In this document: one piece after another, positions 53,719 to 62,990 of the stretch
Layout of the letters: each line of letters opens with the position of its first letter
How positions within the stretch are numbered: the first letter of the stretch is position 1
NCBI GenBank assembly: GCA_963711255.1
Contig: CAVQDO010000032.1
Location: 10,668-74,667 of the forward strand
DNA: 64,000 bases
Origin: GCA-2746365 sp963711255
GTDB taxonomy: Bacteria; Pseudomonadota; Gammaproteobacteria; SZUA-229
Direction: 5' to 3'
The notes under the pieces: generated by a model
The model's input: the letters and a program-made list of their open reading frames with translations, nothing else
Told to the model about the DNA's origin: nothing
Database searches by the model: none
Program-made: the position numbers and the translations under genes

Positions 53719-54007
53719 TAATCTTCTCCAATTAGGGGTTAGGCCTCCATATACCCCATGCAATAACTGCTTTAAACCGTCAAATAAAAGCACACTTAAT
53801 GTATGCCTTTTGGCTTAAATCAGCACCCAATTACACGTGTCGGTATATGTGCGTATTTAAATAAGATATAGTTAGCCCCGGTGTCCTGAATTGCCGATTT
53901 GAATCGACCGGCGTTTGTTTTCACAAGCCCTGGAACTCAACCATCAATTCAGTCATCAAAGGACTACTATATCGCTCGTATTCGCTAACTTTTGCTAGCG
54001 CGGGCGC
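53719..54007 (-). promoter_or_regulatory. rpsB mRNA leader
   Basis: The predicted transcript start near 54001 gives a leader of about 280 bases. Gammaproteobacterial rpsB leaders are long and mediate repression by S2. Near the start codon lies a GGGG/CCCC pairing (about 53752-53755 and 53734-53737) around GGAGG just before the ribosome-binding site, and a TTTGACGG segment further up. The regulatory role is inference from the family. Confidence 0.4.
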
Positions 54008-54036
54008 TTTATACCATAACCAGCAATAATAAACAA
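54008..54036 (-). promoter_or_regulatory. Predicted rpsB-tsf promoter with GC-rich discriminator
   Basis: On the minus strand TTGTTT (54031-54036) and TATAAA (54008-54013) are separated by 17 bases. The discriminator GCGCCCGCG follows the -10 box, the composition typical of stringently controlled ribosomal promoters. Confidence 0.7.
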
Positions 54037-54042
54037 CGATAT

Positions 54043-54071
54043 TTTACACCCCGATTACTGTAGAATATACT
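54043..54071 (+). promoter_or_regulatory. Predicted map promoter
   Basis: TTTACA (54043-54048) and TATACT (54066-54071) are separated by 17 bases, 31 bases ahead of the map start codon. It is placed back to back with the rpsB promoter, 6 bases apart, so the two may compete or share regulation. Confidence 0.65.
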
Positions 54072-54102
54072 GCAAACAATTGATTTTAAAGAAAATAACA
54101 AC

Positions 54103-54870
54103 ATGGCAATATTAATCAAGAATGATCAGGAAATAGAAAAAATGCGCGTCGCCGGACGACTCGCCGGTGAGGTGCTGCAAATGATTCGGCCACACGTAAA
54201 GGCCGGCGTAACCACCGATGAACTGGATAAAATATGCCATGACTACATTGTTGATGTGCAAAAGGCCATTCCTGCACCGCTCAACTATCATGGCTTTCCA
54301 AAATCAATCTGCACTTCAGTCAATCACCAGATATGTCACGGCATACCCAGTGATAAAAAACTTAAAAAAGGCGACATCATCAATATTGATATCACTGTCA
54401 TCAAAGACGAGTACCACGGCGATACCAGTAAAATGTTTTTCGTCGGAGAGCCTCCGGTTAGAGGCAAGCGTGTCAGCCAGATAGCGCATGAATGCATGGT
54501 TCGCGGCATCGAGCTGGTCAAACCCGGTGCGCATCTTGGTGATATTGGCCATGTTATCCAGCAACACGCTGAAGCTAATAATTTTTCTGTGGTTAGAGAA
54601 TATTGCGGCCATGGTATCGGCAAGGGCTTTCACGAAGACCCGCAGGTTCTGCATTATGGCAAAGCCGGCACTGGTGTCGTTCTTGAGCCTGGCATGATTT
54701 TCACCATTGAACCGATGATTAATGCCGGCAAACGCGATGTGAAATTACTCAATGATAACTGGACCGTTGTCACCAAGGATCACAGCCTGTCAGCACAATG
54801 GGAACACACCATACTCGTGACCAACGATGGCCATGACGTTTTAACACAATGCGAAGGCGATGAAGTTTAA
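54103..54870 (+). CDS. map: Methionine aminopeptidase type I
   Basis: Map removes the N-terminal Met from nascent proteins. The 255-residue protein has the pita-bread fold with the metal ligands in NIDITVIKDEYHGDTSK (two Asp), the His in CGHGIGKGFHE (about 170-180), the Glu in IFTIEPMINAG, and Glu in WEHTILVT. It begins the map-glnD-dapE operon and is divergent from rpsB, the common arrangement. Confidence 0.98.
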   Translation: MAILIKNDQEIEKMRVAGRLAGEVLQMIRPHVKAGVTTDELDKICHDYIVDVQKAIPAPLNYHGFPKSICTSVNHQICHGIPSDKKLKKGDIINIDITVIKDEYHGDTSKMFFVGEPPVRGKRVSQIAHECMVRGIELVKPGAHLGDIGHVIQQHAEANNFSVVREYCGHGIGKGFHEDPQVLHYGKAGTGVVLEPGMIFTIEPMINAGKRDVKLLNDNWTVVTKDHSLSAQWEHTILVTNDGHDVLTQCEGDEV

Positions 54871-57599
54871 TGGCATCAGTAATAAATATGAGCACTGCAG
54901 CGATAAGTGATGACAGCATAAACAGGCTGATTGACACGACATCATTAAACCAGCAACTTGATTCCTACGCGAATGAAAAATCAGCAAGGACAGGACAGCT
55001 TAATCCCGAATTAATCAAACTGTTAAAAAATACAGTCAGAACAATCGATGAAGGCCTGAAGCAGGCATACAAAAACGGCAGCGATGTTAACGCTATTGTT
55101 TACGGCCGATCACAGCTTACCGACCAGCTAATCAATGTTATCTATCGCTATTTTTTCAAGGATATTGATCAGGAAATCGCATTAATAGCCGTCGGCGGCT
55201 ATGGCCGTGGTGAACTGCACCCCAAATCTGACATTGATTTAATGCTTCTCTTAAAAGAAGAAGAAAATCAGAAAACGAAAGACCTGCTGGAAACGTTTTT
55301 AACCCTGTTATGGGATATTCGGCTGGAAATCGGTCACAGTGTTCGCACCCTCGAAGAATGTGTCACGGAATCTGAAAAAGACATTACCGTAGCAACCAAC
55401 ATCATGGAAGCAAGATTACTGGCTGGCAGTGAATCACTTTTTGAGGAGATGAAAGAAAAAACCAGCGTAGAACACACCTGGGACTCGAAAGCATTTTTTC
55501 AGGCAAAACTGGATGAACAGATTCAACGCAACGGTAAATTTAATGACACCGCCTATAACCTCGAACCAAACATAAAAGAAAGCCGTGGCGGATTACGTGA
55601 TATACAAATGATAGCCTGGGTAGCCAAACGCCACTTTAATGCCAACAGCCTGCACGACCTGGTAAACGAGAATTTTTTACTGGAAGATGAATTAAATACA
55701 CTGCTCGAAGGCCAGCACTTACTCTGGCGCATTCGATGCAGCCTGCACTATATTTCAGGGCGGCGGGAAGACCGCCTGTTATTTGATTATCAACGTGACC
55801 TTGCAGTCGAGTTTGGTTTTAGCGATAACAGCGAAAACCCGCAAAATGAAGCCATAGAACAGTTTATGCAACAGTATTACCGTACGGTAATAGAACTGGA
55901 GCGGCTCAATGAAATGTTGTTACAGCATTTTAGAGAAGCGATCATTTATGCAGACATAGTTGAAGAAGCAGAAACCATTAACAGCAATTTCCAGGTACGT
56001 AACGGCTATATCGAAACGACTAATGAGCATGTTTTTCAAAACAGCCCGACTGCCCTGCTTGAAATATTTACCCTGCTACAGGACTACCCTGAAATTCAGG
56101 GCGTACGGGCAGCAACTATTCGCCAGATCCGGAAATACCGTGACCTGATAAACGATGAGTTCAGACAGTCACCACGAGCACATCAGCTATTTATCAAGAT
56201 AATGCTGTCACCGCGCGGTGTAACTCACGAATTAAGGCGCATGAACCGTTACGGCATACTCGCCGCTTATATACCTGCCTTCGAGTCAATCGTTGGCAGA
56301 ATGCAATACGATTTATTTCATGCCTACACTGTCGACCAGCACACGCTGTTTGTCATTCGAAATATGCGCCGTCTCTCGGTGCCTGATTACTGCCATGAAT
56401 TCCCACTCGCCAGCGGTATTTATCAACACCTGCCAAACCCGGGCCTGCTATACCTGTCCGGCCTGTTCCATGATATAGCCAAGGGAAGACAGGGCGACCA
56501 CTCCAAACTCGGCGCCGTTGATGCCTATGAATTTTGCAAATTACATGGACTTCCCGAAGAAGATTGTGCGCTGGTCAGCTGGCTGGTAAAGAGCCACCTG
56601 ATAATGTCGTTAACTGCACAACGAAAAGATATTAGCGACCCCGAAATCATCAATTCATTCGCCGAAAAGATGAAAACATTAGAGCGCCTGGATTATCTCT
56701 ACCTGCTAACAATATCGGATATACGCGCCACCAACCCAAAACAATGGAACGACTGGAAATCCAAGCTGCTTGGTGAGTTATACAACAAAACCGCATCGGT
56801 ATTAAACCTGGGCGCAAAGCAGCGTAATGACAAGGAAAGCAACATAACCGAAATTCAGACAGCCAGTTTAAGAAGGCTAGAAAAACTTGGCATTAACTCG
56901 CACCAGGCAAACCAGTTATGGTCAAGTTTTAATGCGGACTATTTCCAGAGCCATACCTATGGTCAGATCGCCTGGCATACCTCTCTGATTATTAACGCCA
57001 GTCAGAAACAGGAACTGGATAAACCGCTGGTACGTACACGCGTACATGAGTCCAGCAACAGTATTCAGCTATTGATTTACACCCGTGACCGTAAGTTTAT
57101 TTTTTACGATGTAGTTTCAGTAATAAGTAATAGCGAAGTTGATATCGTTGATGCCCAGATCCTGAACACAACCGATGGTTACACTCTGCAGACATTCCGC
57201 CTTGCCCCGGTCAAAATGAATAATGTCGAATTACCGCAGGTTGCCGATCATTTAATCCATCGCCTGATGCAAAGACTGACCACCAGCACTGGCGCGACTA
57301 ACACTTCAATACAAACCGGAATCAAGCATAAATTTTTCTCATCGCCAACCATTGTTAGCTTTAAAGACCTGGATGAGAATAATGCCACACGCCTGACTAT
57401 TGAGACAATCGACCGCACTGGTGTACTGGAAAACATTGCCAAAACTTTTATCGATTGCAATGTAAAAGTAATTAATGCCCGCATTTCAACAGCGGGAGAA
57501 AAAGCACTCGACTATTTCGTTATCAGAACACGGGACGACGAAGTACTCACTAAAGAACAGAAAATCAATCTACAAAAACAATTAAAAGAATCACTATAA
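54870..57599 (+). CDS. glnD: Bifunctional PII uridylyltransferase / uridylyl-removing enzyme
   Basis: GlnD modifies and demodifies the PII nitrogen signal protein according to glutamine. The 909-residue protein has a nucleotidyltransferase domain with GGYGRGELHPKSDIDLMLL-type motif (about 108-127), the HD domain with GLFHDIAKGRQGDHS (about 530-545), and two C-terminal ACT domains (about 725-800 and 835-905) that sense glutamine. Its ATG overlaps the map stop by one base (TAATG). The E. coli enzyme has 890 residues. Confidence 0.97.
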   Translation: MASVINMSTAAISDDSINRLIDTTSLNQQLDSYANEKSARTGQLNPELIKLLKNTVRTIDEGLKQAYKNGSDVNAIVYGRSQLTDQLINVIYRYFFKDIDQEIALIAVGGYGRGELHPKSDIDLMLLLKEEENQKTKDLLETFLTLLWDIRLEIGHSVRTLEECVTESEKDITVATNIMEARLLAGSESLFEEMKEKTSVEHTWDSKAFFQAKLDEQIQRNGKFNDTAYNLEPNIKESRGGLRDIQMIAWVAKRHFNANSLHDLVNENFLLEDELNTLLEGQHLLWRIRCSLHYISGRREDRLLFDYQRDLAVEFGFSDNSENPQNEAIEQFMQQYYRTVIELERLNEMLLQHFREAIIYADIVEEAETINSNFQVRNGYIETTNEHVFQNSPTALLEIFTLLQDYPEIQGVRAATIRQIRKYRDLINDEFRQSPRAHQLFIKIMLSPRGVTHELRRMNRYGILAAYIPAFESIVGRMQYDLFHAYTVDQHTLFVIRNMRRLSVPDYCHEFPLASGIYQHLPNPGLLYLSGLFHDIAKGRQGDHSKLGAVDAYEFCKLHGLPEEDCALVSWLVKSHLIMSLTAQRKDISDPEIINSFAEKMKTLERLDYLYLLTISDIRATNPKQWNDWKSKLLGELYNKTASVLNLGAKQRNDKESNITEIQTASLRRLEKLGINSHQANQLWSSFNADYFQSHTYGQIAWHTSLIINASQKQELDKPLVRTRVHESSNSIQLLIYTRDRKFIFYDVVSVISNSEVDIVDAQILNTTDGYTLQTFRLAPVKMNNVELPQVADHLIHRLMQRLTTSTGATNTSIQTGIKHKFFSSPTIVSFKDLDENNATRLTIETIDRTGVLENIAKTFIDCNVKVINARISTAGEKALDYFVIRTRDDEVLTKEQKINLQKQLKESL

Positions 57600-57601
57600 C
57601 A

Positions 57602-58735
57602 ATGACTGCAACACTCGAACTGGCAAAACAACTTATCAGCATCCCATCAGTAACGCCCGAAGACCTGGGCTGTCAGAAAATTATCGCTGACCGATTAAGC
57701 GCAATAGGATTTGAAATCGAACACCTGCGTTTCGGTGAAGTCGATAACCTGTGGGCTCGATACGGAACACAATCCCCGCTGTTCGTCTTTGCCGGCCATA
57801 CCGATGTGGTACCCACCGGCCCGGTTGAACAATGGAGCAGCGAGCCGTTTACCCCCACGATCAAAAACGATGTGATGACCGCACGCGGAACGGCCGATAT
57901 GAAAAGCAGTATCGCCGCCATGGTTTGTGCCTGCGAAAACTTTTTTACTGACAGGCAGGAACTGAATGGCTCCGTTGCTTTTTTAATTACCAGCGATGAA
58001 GAAGGCCCGGCGATTGATGGCACGGTGAAAGTTATCGAACACCTAAGCGCATCGAATGAAAAAATTGACTGGTGCCTGGTCGGTGAGCCATCAAGCACGG
58101 CTACAGTCGGTGACGTCATCAAAAACGGCCGCAGAGGCTCTTTTTCCGGTGACCTGACCATACACGGTGTGCAGGGGCATATCGCCTACCCTCACCTGGC
58201 AAAAAACCCGATCCATCTATTTGCCGGCGCTTTACAGGATTTAACCAGTGAAGTCTGGGACAACGGAAACCAACACTTCCCGCCAACCAGTTTTCAAATT
58301 TCAAACATACAGGCCGGCACCGGTGCAAGCAACATCATACCCGGCGATCTGCACGTACAGTTTAACCTGCGCTTTTCCACTGAAATCACCGATGAAATGA
58401 TCAGGCAGCGTATTGAAGCAATACTAGATCGCCACCAGCTTGATTACAGTATTCAATGGACACTTTCCGGCCAGCCTTTTCTTACACCCGATGGTGAACT
58501 GGTCAATGCCGCTCAGCGCGCCATTAAAACCACCTGCAATATAGACAGCGAGCTCTCCACCAGTGGCGGCACTTCGGACGGACGATTTATTGCGCCCACA
58601 GGTGCACAGGTGGTCGAACTCGGTCCGGTGAATGAAAGCATTCACAAGATAGATGAGAATATTAATATTATACAGCTTGAAAAACTGACCGAGATTTACA
58701 CAGAAATTTTAAACAACCTGTTCCAGAATCGCTAG
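57602..58735 (+). CDS. dapE: Succinyl-diaminopimelate desuccinylase
   Basis: DapE removes succinate in the lysine/diaminopimelate pathway, supplying peptidoglycan. The 377-residue M20-family protein has the metal ligands in FAGHTDVVP (His, about 66), RGTADMKSS (Asp, about 99), TSDEEGPA (Glu-Glu, about 133-134), and the closing His in NESIHKIDENI near 348. It begins 2 bases after glnD, so the three genes form one unit. Confidence 0.97.
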   Translation: MTATLELAKQLISIPSVTPEDLGCQKIIADRLSAIGFEIEHLRFGEVDNLWARYGTQSPLFVFAGHTDVVPTGPVEQWSSEPFTPTIKNDVMTARGTADMKSSIAAMVCACENFFTDRQELNGSVAFLITSDEEGPAIDGTVKVIEHLSASNEKIDWCLVGEPSSTATVGDVIKNGRRGSFSGDLTIHGVQGHIAYPHLAKNPIHLFAGALQDLTSEVWDNGNQHFPPTSFQISNIQAGTGASNIIPGDLHVQFNLRFSTEITDEMIRQRIEAILDRHQLDYSIQWTLSGQPFLTPDGELVNAAQRAIKTTCNIDSELSTSGGTSDGRFIAPTGAQVVELGPVNESIHKIDENINIIQLEKLTEIYTEILNNLFQNR

Positions 58736-58825
58736 GCGGTATTCAGCTGTTTACATTAGTAACGGCAAAATTTATAGTAAGCCAATGATTGCCACATTAA
58801 TAAATATAACAAAGGAGTCGCGCAC

Positions 58826-59209
58826 ATGAACCTGGAAAAAGTCATCTTTAGCTTTTTCATGATACTTGCCCTTACGCTCAATTTTGGCTTCTTTTATGGT
58901 CACATCGATAATGCAGTGCACCATAACGTCTATGAGCTCTTTGCAGTGATCGTGGTTAACCTGATAGCCACCATTATGAAGTTTGGTGATAAGTCACAGA
59001 TGGGCGCCATGCTGCTCGCTACCAGCCTTGTCGCCATGGTACAGCTTATCGCCGCCTCGATAGTCTGGGTATTCGCCGAACATATTAATTACACCGGTTT
59101 AACACCTAGCGTAATGGCTACCATCGTGGCACTTAGCGGTGGCGCGATGCTGGCTAATATCATTTCTGTCATGCTGCTTATGATAGAAGCCTCTATGTTC
59201 AAACGATAG
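58826..59209 (+). CDS. Four-helix membrane protein (DUF6394-like)
   Basis: The 127-residue protein has about four membrane helices (about 4-24, 37-52, 59-82 and 95-122), with His residues in the first loop (FYGHIDNAVHHNVYE). I recall a family DUF6394 with this look; the function is unknown. An AAAGGAG ribosome-binding site is well placed. The potassium channel gene follows after 43 bases, and the pair may be functionally linked. Confidence 0.8.
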   Translation: MNLEKVIFSFFMILALTLNFGFFYGHIDNAVHHNVYELFAVIVVNLIATIMKFGDKSQMGAMLLATSLVAMVQLIAASIVWVFAEHINYTGLTPSVMATIVALSGGAMLANIISVMLLMIEASMFKR

Positions 59210-59252
59210 CTCAGCGATGAGATCAACAGCATTCAGTGCGTGATAACACAAC

Positions 59253-61040
59253 ATGAATGAAGTCACATCGCTAATCCTGCGGCGTATGCGTACGCCGCTG
59301 ATATTAATCACCCTGGTTTATAGTATTGCCATTTTAGGCATGACACTGATTCCGGGAATTGATGATAAAGGCAATGTTTGGCATATGAGCATATTTCATG
59401 CCTTTTACTTTGTCAGCTATACCGCAACGACCATCGGCTTTGGCGAAATTCCCTACCCGCTGACTGAAGCCCAGCGACTCTGGTCGGTTGTCATCATTTA
59501 TATAACCGTCATCTCGTGGTTCTATGCACTGGGTACTGTCATTTCGCTGATTCAGGATAAAACCTTTCAGGCGGTGGTCAAGGAGTCAGCCTTCAAGCGG
59601 GACGTAAAAAACATCCACCGCCCCTACTACGTTGTATGCGGTTATGGTGAAACGGGAAAAGCCGTGGTCAACGCCCTGCTGGAAGAGCATTTTGGCGCTG
59701 TAGTAATAGAAATTAAACAGGATATTTCCGAGCGCGGGTTAACTGATTCTTTCGAGTATGTGCCACATCTAACCGATGACGCTTCCAATCCTGAAATACT
59801 TGAATTAGCGGGCGTACACCAGTCCAAATGCCGTGGTGTTATTGCAGTAACCGCTTCCGATGAAACCAATTTAAAAATCGCTATCATCAGTAAACTGTTA
59901 CACCCCGATGTTACCGTTGTCTGCCGCTCCGAATACAAAGAGCATGAAGACAATATGCTCTCTTTTGGCACTGATCACATTATCAATCCCTTTGAAAGTT
60001 TTACCCGCATTTTTAGCATGGCACTGCACTCTCCTTCCATGCACCTGATTTATGAATGGCTAACCGGTGCACCTGATATTTCACTGAGTTCGCCTATCAA
60101 CATCAAACCGGGACACTGGATACTTTCCGGTTATGGCCGTTTTGGCAAACAACTGTACAAAGAGTTAAAAGAAAATAATATTCCTGCCGTTGTTATTGAT
60201 CCACTGGAGGAAACGGGAATAGAGCTGCTTAAAGAAAATTTGGGTGACAGTTTTTTAGTCGGCACTGGAACCGATGCGGCCACACTAACAAAAGCTGGCA
60301 TCGATACAGCCGCAGGTATCATTGCCGGCACCGATAACGATTCAAACAACCTGTCTATTATTATGACGGCTCGCCAGTTAAACAAGGAAGTGTTTGTTGT
60401 CGGACGCCAGAATTACGTTGCTAACGAATTGCTCTATACAAAAATCAACGAGCACTACCATTCATCAACCAGCAATACCGGTGACGAAATAACGTCCCTG
60501 GCACACCTTGTCATGCAGCCCAGCGAAGTCATCGCGCGAAAAATTCGCGCTATTTTAATTGCGCCATTATTAATTGACTTTATCGAACTGGCTTTACATG
60601 AAGAGCAGGATTGGGCAAACATCACCATTAGTCGATTAAGCGCTGTTGTCGGCGATAACCCGCCCTATATATGGACGGTAACGATTGGTAAAGAAAATAC
60701 ACCTGGCATCGTACAGGCGTTAGCTTACGGTAGAAGAATCAAGCTAGAACATATCATCAGAAACCCGGTTGATCATAGAAAAAGCCTATCCTGCGTTCCA
60801 CTATTGTTAAAACGGGGCGATATCCTCACATTACTGCCCGATGACGAGACTGAAATACAGCCATTTGATCAGATACTGTTTTGTGGGCTTCGCAAGGTAA
60901 AAAATGTCATGCTGCCAACGCTGACAGATTTGACCACGCTTAATTATGTAATGACATCGAAAAATGAACCACAGTCGTATATCTGGAAAAAAGTCAGTCG
61001 TTTGATGCGCAAGCAGGAAAGACGCGGCCCTTCACGCTAA
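59253..61040 (+). CDS. Potassium channel with two TrkA-type RCK domains
   Basis: The 595-residue protein has an N-terminal pore module with two helices and the selectivity filter TATTIGFGE (about 56-64), followed by two cytoplasmic Rossmann-type RCK domains: VVCGYGETGKAVVNAL (about 128-143) and ILSGYGRFGKQLYKEL (about 289-304), each with the GxGxxG nucleotide pattern. The C-terminal region has a TrkA-C-like segment. It should conduct potassium and be gated by a nucleotide or ion bound to the RCK domains. It follows the four-helix protein. Confidence 0.92.
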   Translation: MNEVTSLILRRMRTPLILITLVYSIAILGMTLIPGIDDKGNVWHMSIFHAFYFVSYTATTIGFGEIPYPLTEAQRLWSVVIIYITVISWFYALGTVISLIQDKTFQAVVKESAFKRDVKNIHRPYYVVCGYGETGKAVVNALLEEHFGAVVIEIKQDISERGLTDSFEYVPHLTDDASNPEILELAGVHQSKCRGVIAVTASDETNLKIAIISKLLHPDVTVVCRSEYKEHEDNMLSFGTDHIINPFESFTRIFSMALHSPSMHLIYEWLTGAPDISLSSPINIKPGHWILSGYGRFGKQLYKELKENNIPAVVIDPLEETGIELLKENLGDSFLVGTGTDAATLTKAGIDTAAGIIAGTDNDSNNLSIIMTARQLNKEVFVVGRQNYVANELLYTKINEHYHSSTSNTGDEITSLAHLVMQPSEVIARKIRAILIAPLLIDFIELALHEEQDWANITISRLSAVVGDNPPYIWTVTIGKENTPGIVQALAYGRRIKLEHIIRNPVDHRKSLSCVPLLLKRGDILTLLPDDETEIQPFDQILFCGLRKVKNVMLPTLTDLTTLNYVMTSKNEPQSYIWKKVSRLMRKQERRGPSR

Positions 61041-61077
61041 ATCAATAGCCTTACAGTGTGGTATCAACCGCTAATGC

Positions 61078-61086
61078 TGTTATAAT
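61078..61086 (+). promoter_or_regulatory. Extended -10 promoter of tRNA-Arg
   Basis: TGTTATAAT is an extended -10 box (TG-N-TATAAT), followed by a GC-rich stretch (TTGCCCC). It lies 20 bases before the tRNA. No clear -35 box is visible, which extended -10 promoters do not require. Confidence 0.6.
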
Positions 61087-61106
61087 TTGCCCCATAATTT
61101 TATTCG

Positions 61107-61183
<77 letters not shown>

Positions 61184-61226
61184 AACACGTTCAACTAATT
61201 AATACTATTTAAAGCAGGAATACACT

Positions 61227-61724
61227 ATGTCTACAGTTACACTAGATACTTCGCACGGTAACATTGTTATCGAACTTAACGACGAAAAAGCGCCAAAAAC
61301 CGTTGCCAACTTTTTAAAATATGTTAATGACGGTTTTTTTGACGGCACCATCTTCCACCGTGTAATTCCTAACTTTATGATACAGGGCGGCGGCTTCATG
61401 CCTGGCATGGCTCAAAAAAACACCGAAGACCCAATCGAGAATGAAGCCGATAACGGTTTAGCTAACGATCGCGGCACAATCGCTATGGCAAGAACCAACG
61501 ACCCGCACTCTGCGACCGCACAGTTCTTCATCAACCATAAAGACAATGATTTTCTAAACCACACTGCACCTACCGACCAGGGCTGGGGTTACTGTGTTTT
61601 TGGCAAAGTCACAGAAGGCATGGACACCGTTGATGCAATTGCTGCCGTTAAAACCGGCAATGACGGTGGTCACGGCGATGTACCTGTTGAAACGGTTACC
61701 ATCAATAGTGCAAAAGCATCGTAA
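61227..61724 (+). CDS. ppiB: Peptidyl-prolyl cis-trans isomerase B (cyclophilin)
   Basis: The 165-residue cyclophilin domain is cytoplasmic. The active-site residues are seen in FHRVIPNFMIQGGG (Arg, Phe, Gln; about 38-51), AMARTNDPHSATAQFFIN (about 91-108), and the Trp region in QGWGYCVFGKV. It is of usual length. It precedes lpxH after 36 bases; ppiB-lpxH is a common gammaproteobacterial pair. Confidence 0.97.
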   Translation: MSTVTLDTSHGNIVIELNDEKAPKTVANFLKYVNDGFFDGTIFHRVIPNFMIQGGGFMPGMAQKNTEDPIENEADNGLANDRGTIAMARTNDPHSATAQFFINHKDNDFLNHTAPTDQGWGYCVFGKVTEGMDTVDAIAAVKTGNDGGHGDVPVETVTINSAKAS

Positions 61725-61760
61725 GATTATTTCGTAACAACTTGAGATTGATAATCCCCG

Positions 61761-62489
61761 ATGGAAGATATTGTATTTATTTCCGACCTGCATCTTATGC
61801 CGGAACGTCCACAAATCATGGAACTGTTCATCCGGTTTATCGATGACATAGCATCAACAGCAGATACATTATATATCCTCGGGGATTTTCTCGAAGTCTG
61901 GTGGGGCGATGACGACCCGGCAACCGGTTACACAGACGTATTTAACAGCCTGGCTGGACTCGCAAGCAAAGAACACCAAAGTCTATCTTATGCACGGCAA
62001 CCGTGATTTCATGATTGGTGAAGGCCTGGCAAAACGCTGCAATTTCGAAATAATCCAGGATCCGCATAAAATAAAAATACAGGGTCAGGATGCCCTGCTC
62101 ATGCATGGCGATACATTATGCATTGATGATGTTGAGTACCAGCAATTTCGCCAGATGGTAAGAAACCCGCAATGGCAGCAGCAGGTACTGAGCAAAACCC
62201 TGGAAGAACGTTTTCAACTGGCAAAAAGCATTCGCGAAAAAAGCCAGCAGTCAACGACTGGTAAAGAAGAATTCATCATGGATGTTAACCAGGATGAAAC
62301 CGATAAAGCCTTCACTGGAAAATAACGTTAACCTGATTATTCACGGCCATACTCACCGGCCTGACATACATCACAGAACAGTCAACAATCAGAGAAACAA
62401 CAAGAATCGTTCTTGGTGACTGGCACGACACCGCAGCTTACTTACGCATTAACGACGAATCTGACTTAGAATTACAAACTTATTCGTAA
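61761..62489 (+). pseudogene. lpxH: UDP-2,3-diacylglucosamine diphosphatase LpxH, broken by three frameshifts
   Basis: LpxH hydrolyses UDP-diacylglucosamine to lipid X. The sequence contains the full set of calcineurin-type motifs, spread over frames: FISDLHL and ILGDFLEVWWGDDDP in frame one, MHGNRDFMIGEG, MHGDTLC and IMDVNQDET in frame two, LIIHGHTHRPDIH in frame three and IVLGDWHD in the last. Removing one base each at about 61968-61970 (AAA), 62317-62318 (GG) and 62393 (A) restores one frame of 241 residues ending at 62489; E. coli LpxH has 240. The codons between breaks are otherwise unspoiled. It is a recent pseudogene or an assembly artefact. Confidence 0.93.
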
Positions 62490-62514
62490 TAAAAGTTCAG
62501 TCATAACCCCTTCG

Positions 62515-62658
62515 TCATACCGGCGTGCTTTTAGCCGGTATCCACTGCAGCATCGTAAATTCATCACTAAATCTGGTTGTACCACGGCGGTCTGCCTGCT
62601 CTCTGCGATCAGCCGCTCGTCTTTCAGGACCATTATAATTATTATTTTCTGTCCCCAT
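62515..62658 (-). CDS. Possible small Arg-rich protein (ERR/DRR motif)
   Basis: The 47-codon frame begins MGTENNNYNGPERRAADRRE and continues QADRRG before TTRFSDEF. Repeated E-R-R and D-R-R triplets after N-G-P are seen in small bacterial proteins of unknown role. The ATG lies within a GGGGACAGA-type motif that recurs in this window, and the ribosome-binding site (AAAGG, 14 bases away) is poor. It may be a short real gene or a truncated remnant. Confidence 0.4.
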   Translation of the reverse strand: MGTENNNYNGPERRAADRREQADRRGTTRFSDEFTMLQWIPAKSTPV

Positions 62659-62990
62659 TTCCAAAAAAACCTTTCAATCAAACTCTTTACATAAATATAG
62701 AATAGAATATCACTAAGAACAATAAGGCTATTTCATACCAAATAAGATAAAAGATTAAATATTAGAAATGTAGTAACCAGCAGGAATTAAATACTTAGCT
62801 GGCACACTAAATGTGTAAGATAAACTGACAGTTCAACCATACCCCCCCAAGTTCAGAATTATAACAGTGGTACATTGACAGTATTATTAATTGTCAGAGT
62901 ACATCCAGCTAAACTACTACCTGTAGTTTTCTACATAATTTAGCAGTCCTTAATAGTCTTTATATCTTGTTAACGATGATTGCAATACAA
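62659..62990. other. AT-rich intergenic region
   Basis: This stretch of about 330 bases precedes the end of the surface protein gene. It is AT-rich and has a run of eight C at about 62842-62849. I see no gene, terminator or RNA in it. Confidence 0.35.

Noticed and set aside
62472..62681. 69-codon minus-strand frame overlapping the lpxH end
   Set aside because: It overlaps the lpxH C-terminus and a shorter frame in a different phase gives the more protein-like NGPERR sequence.
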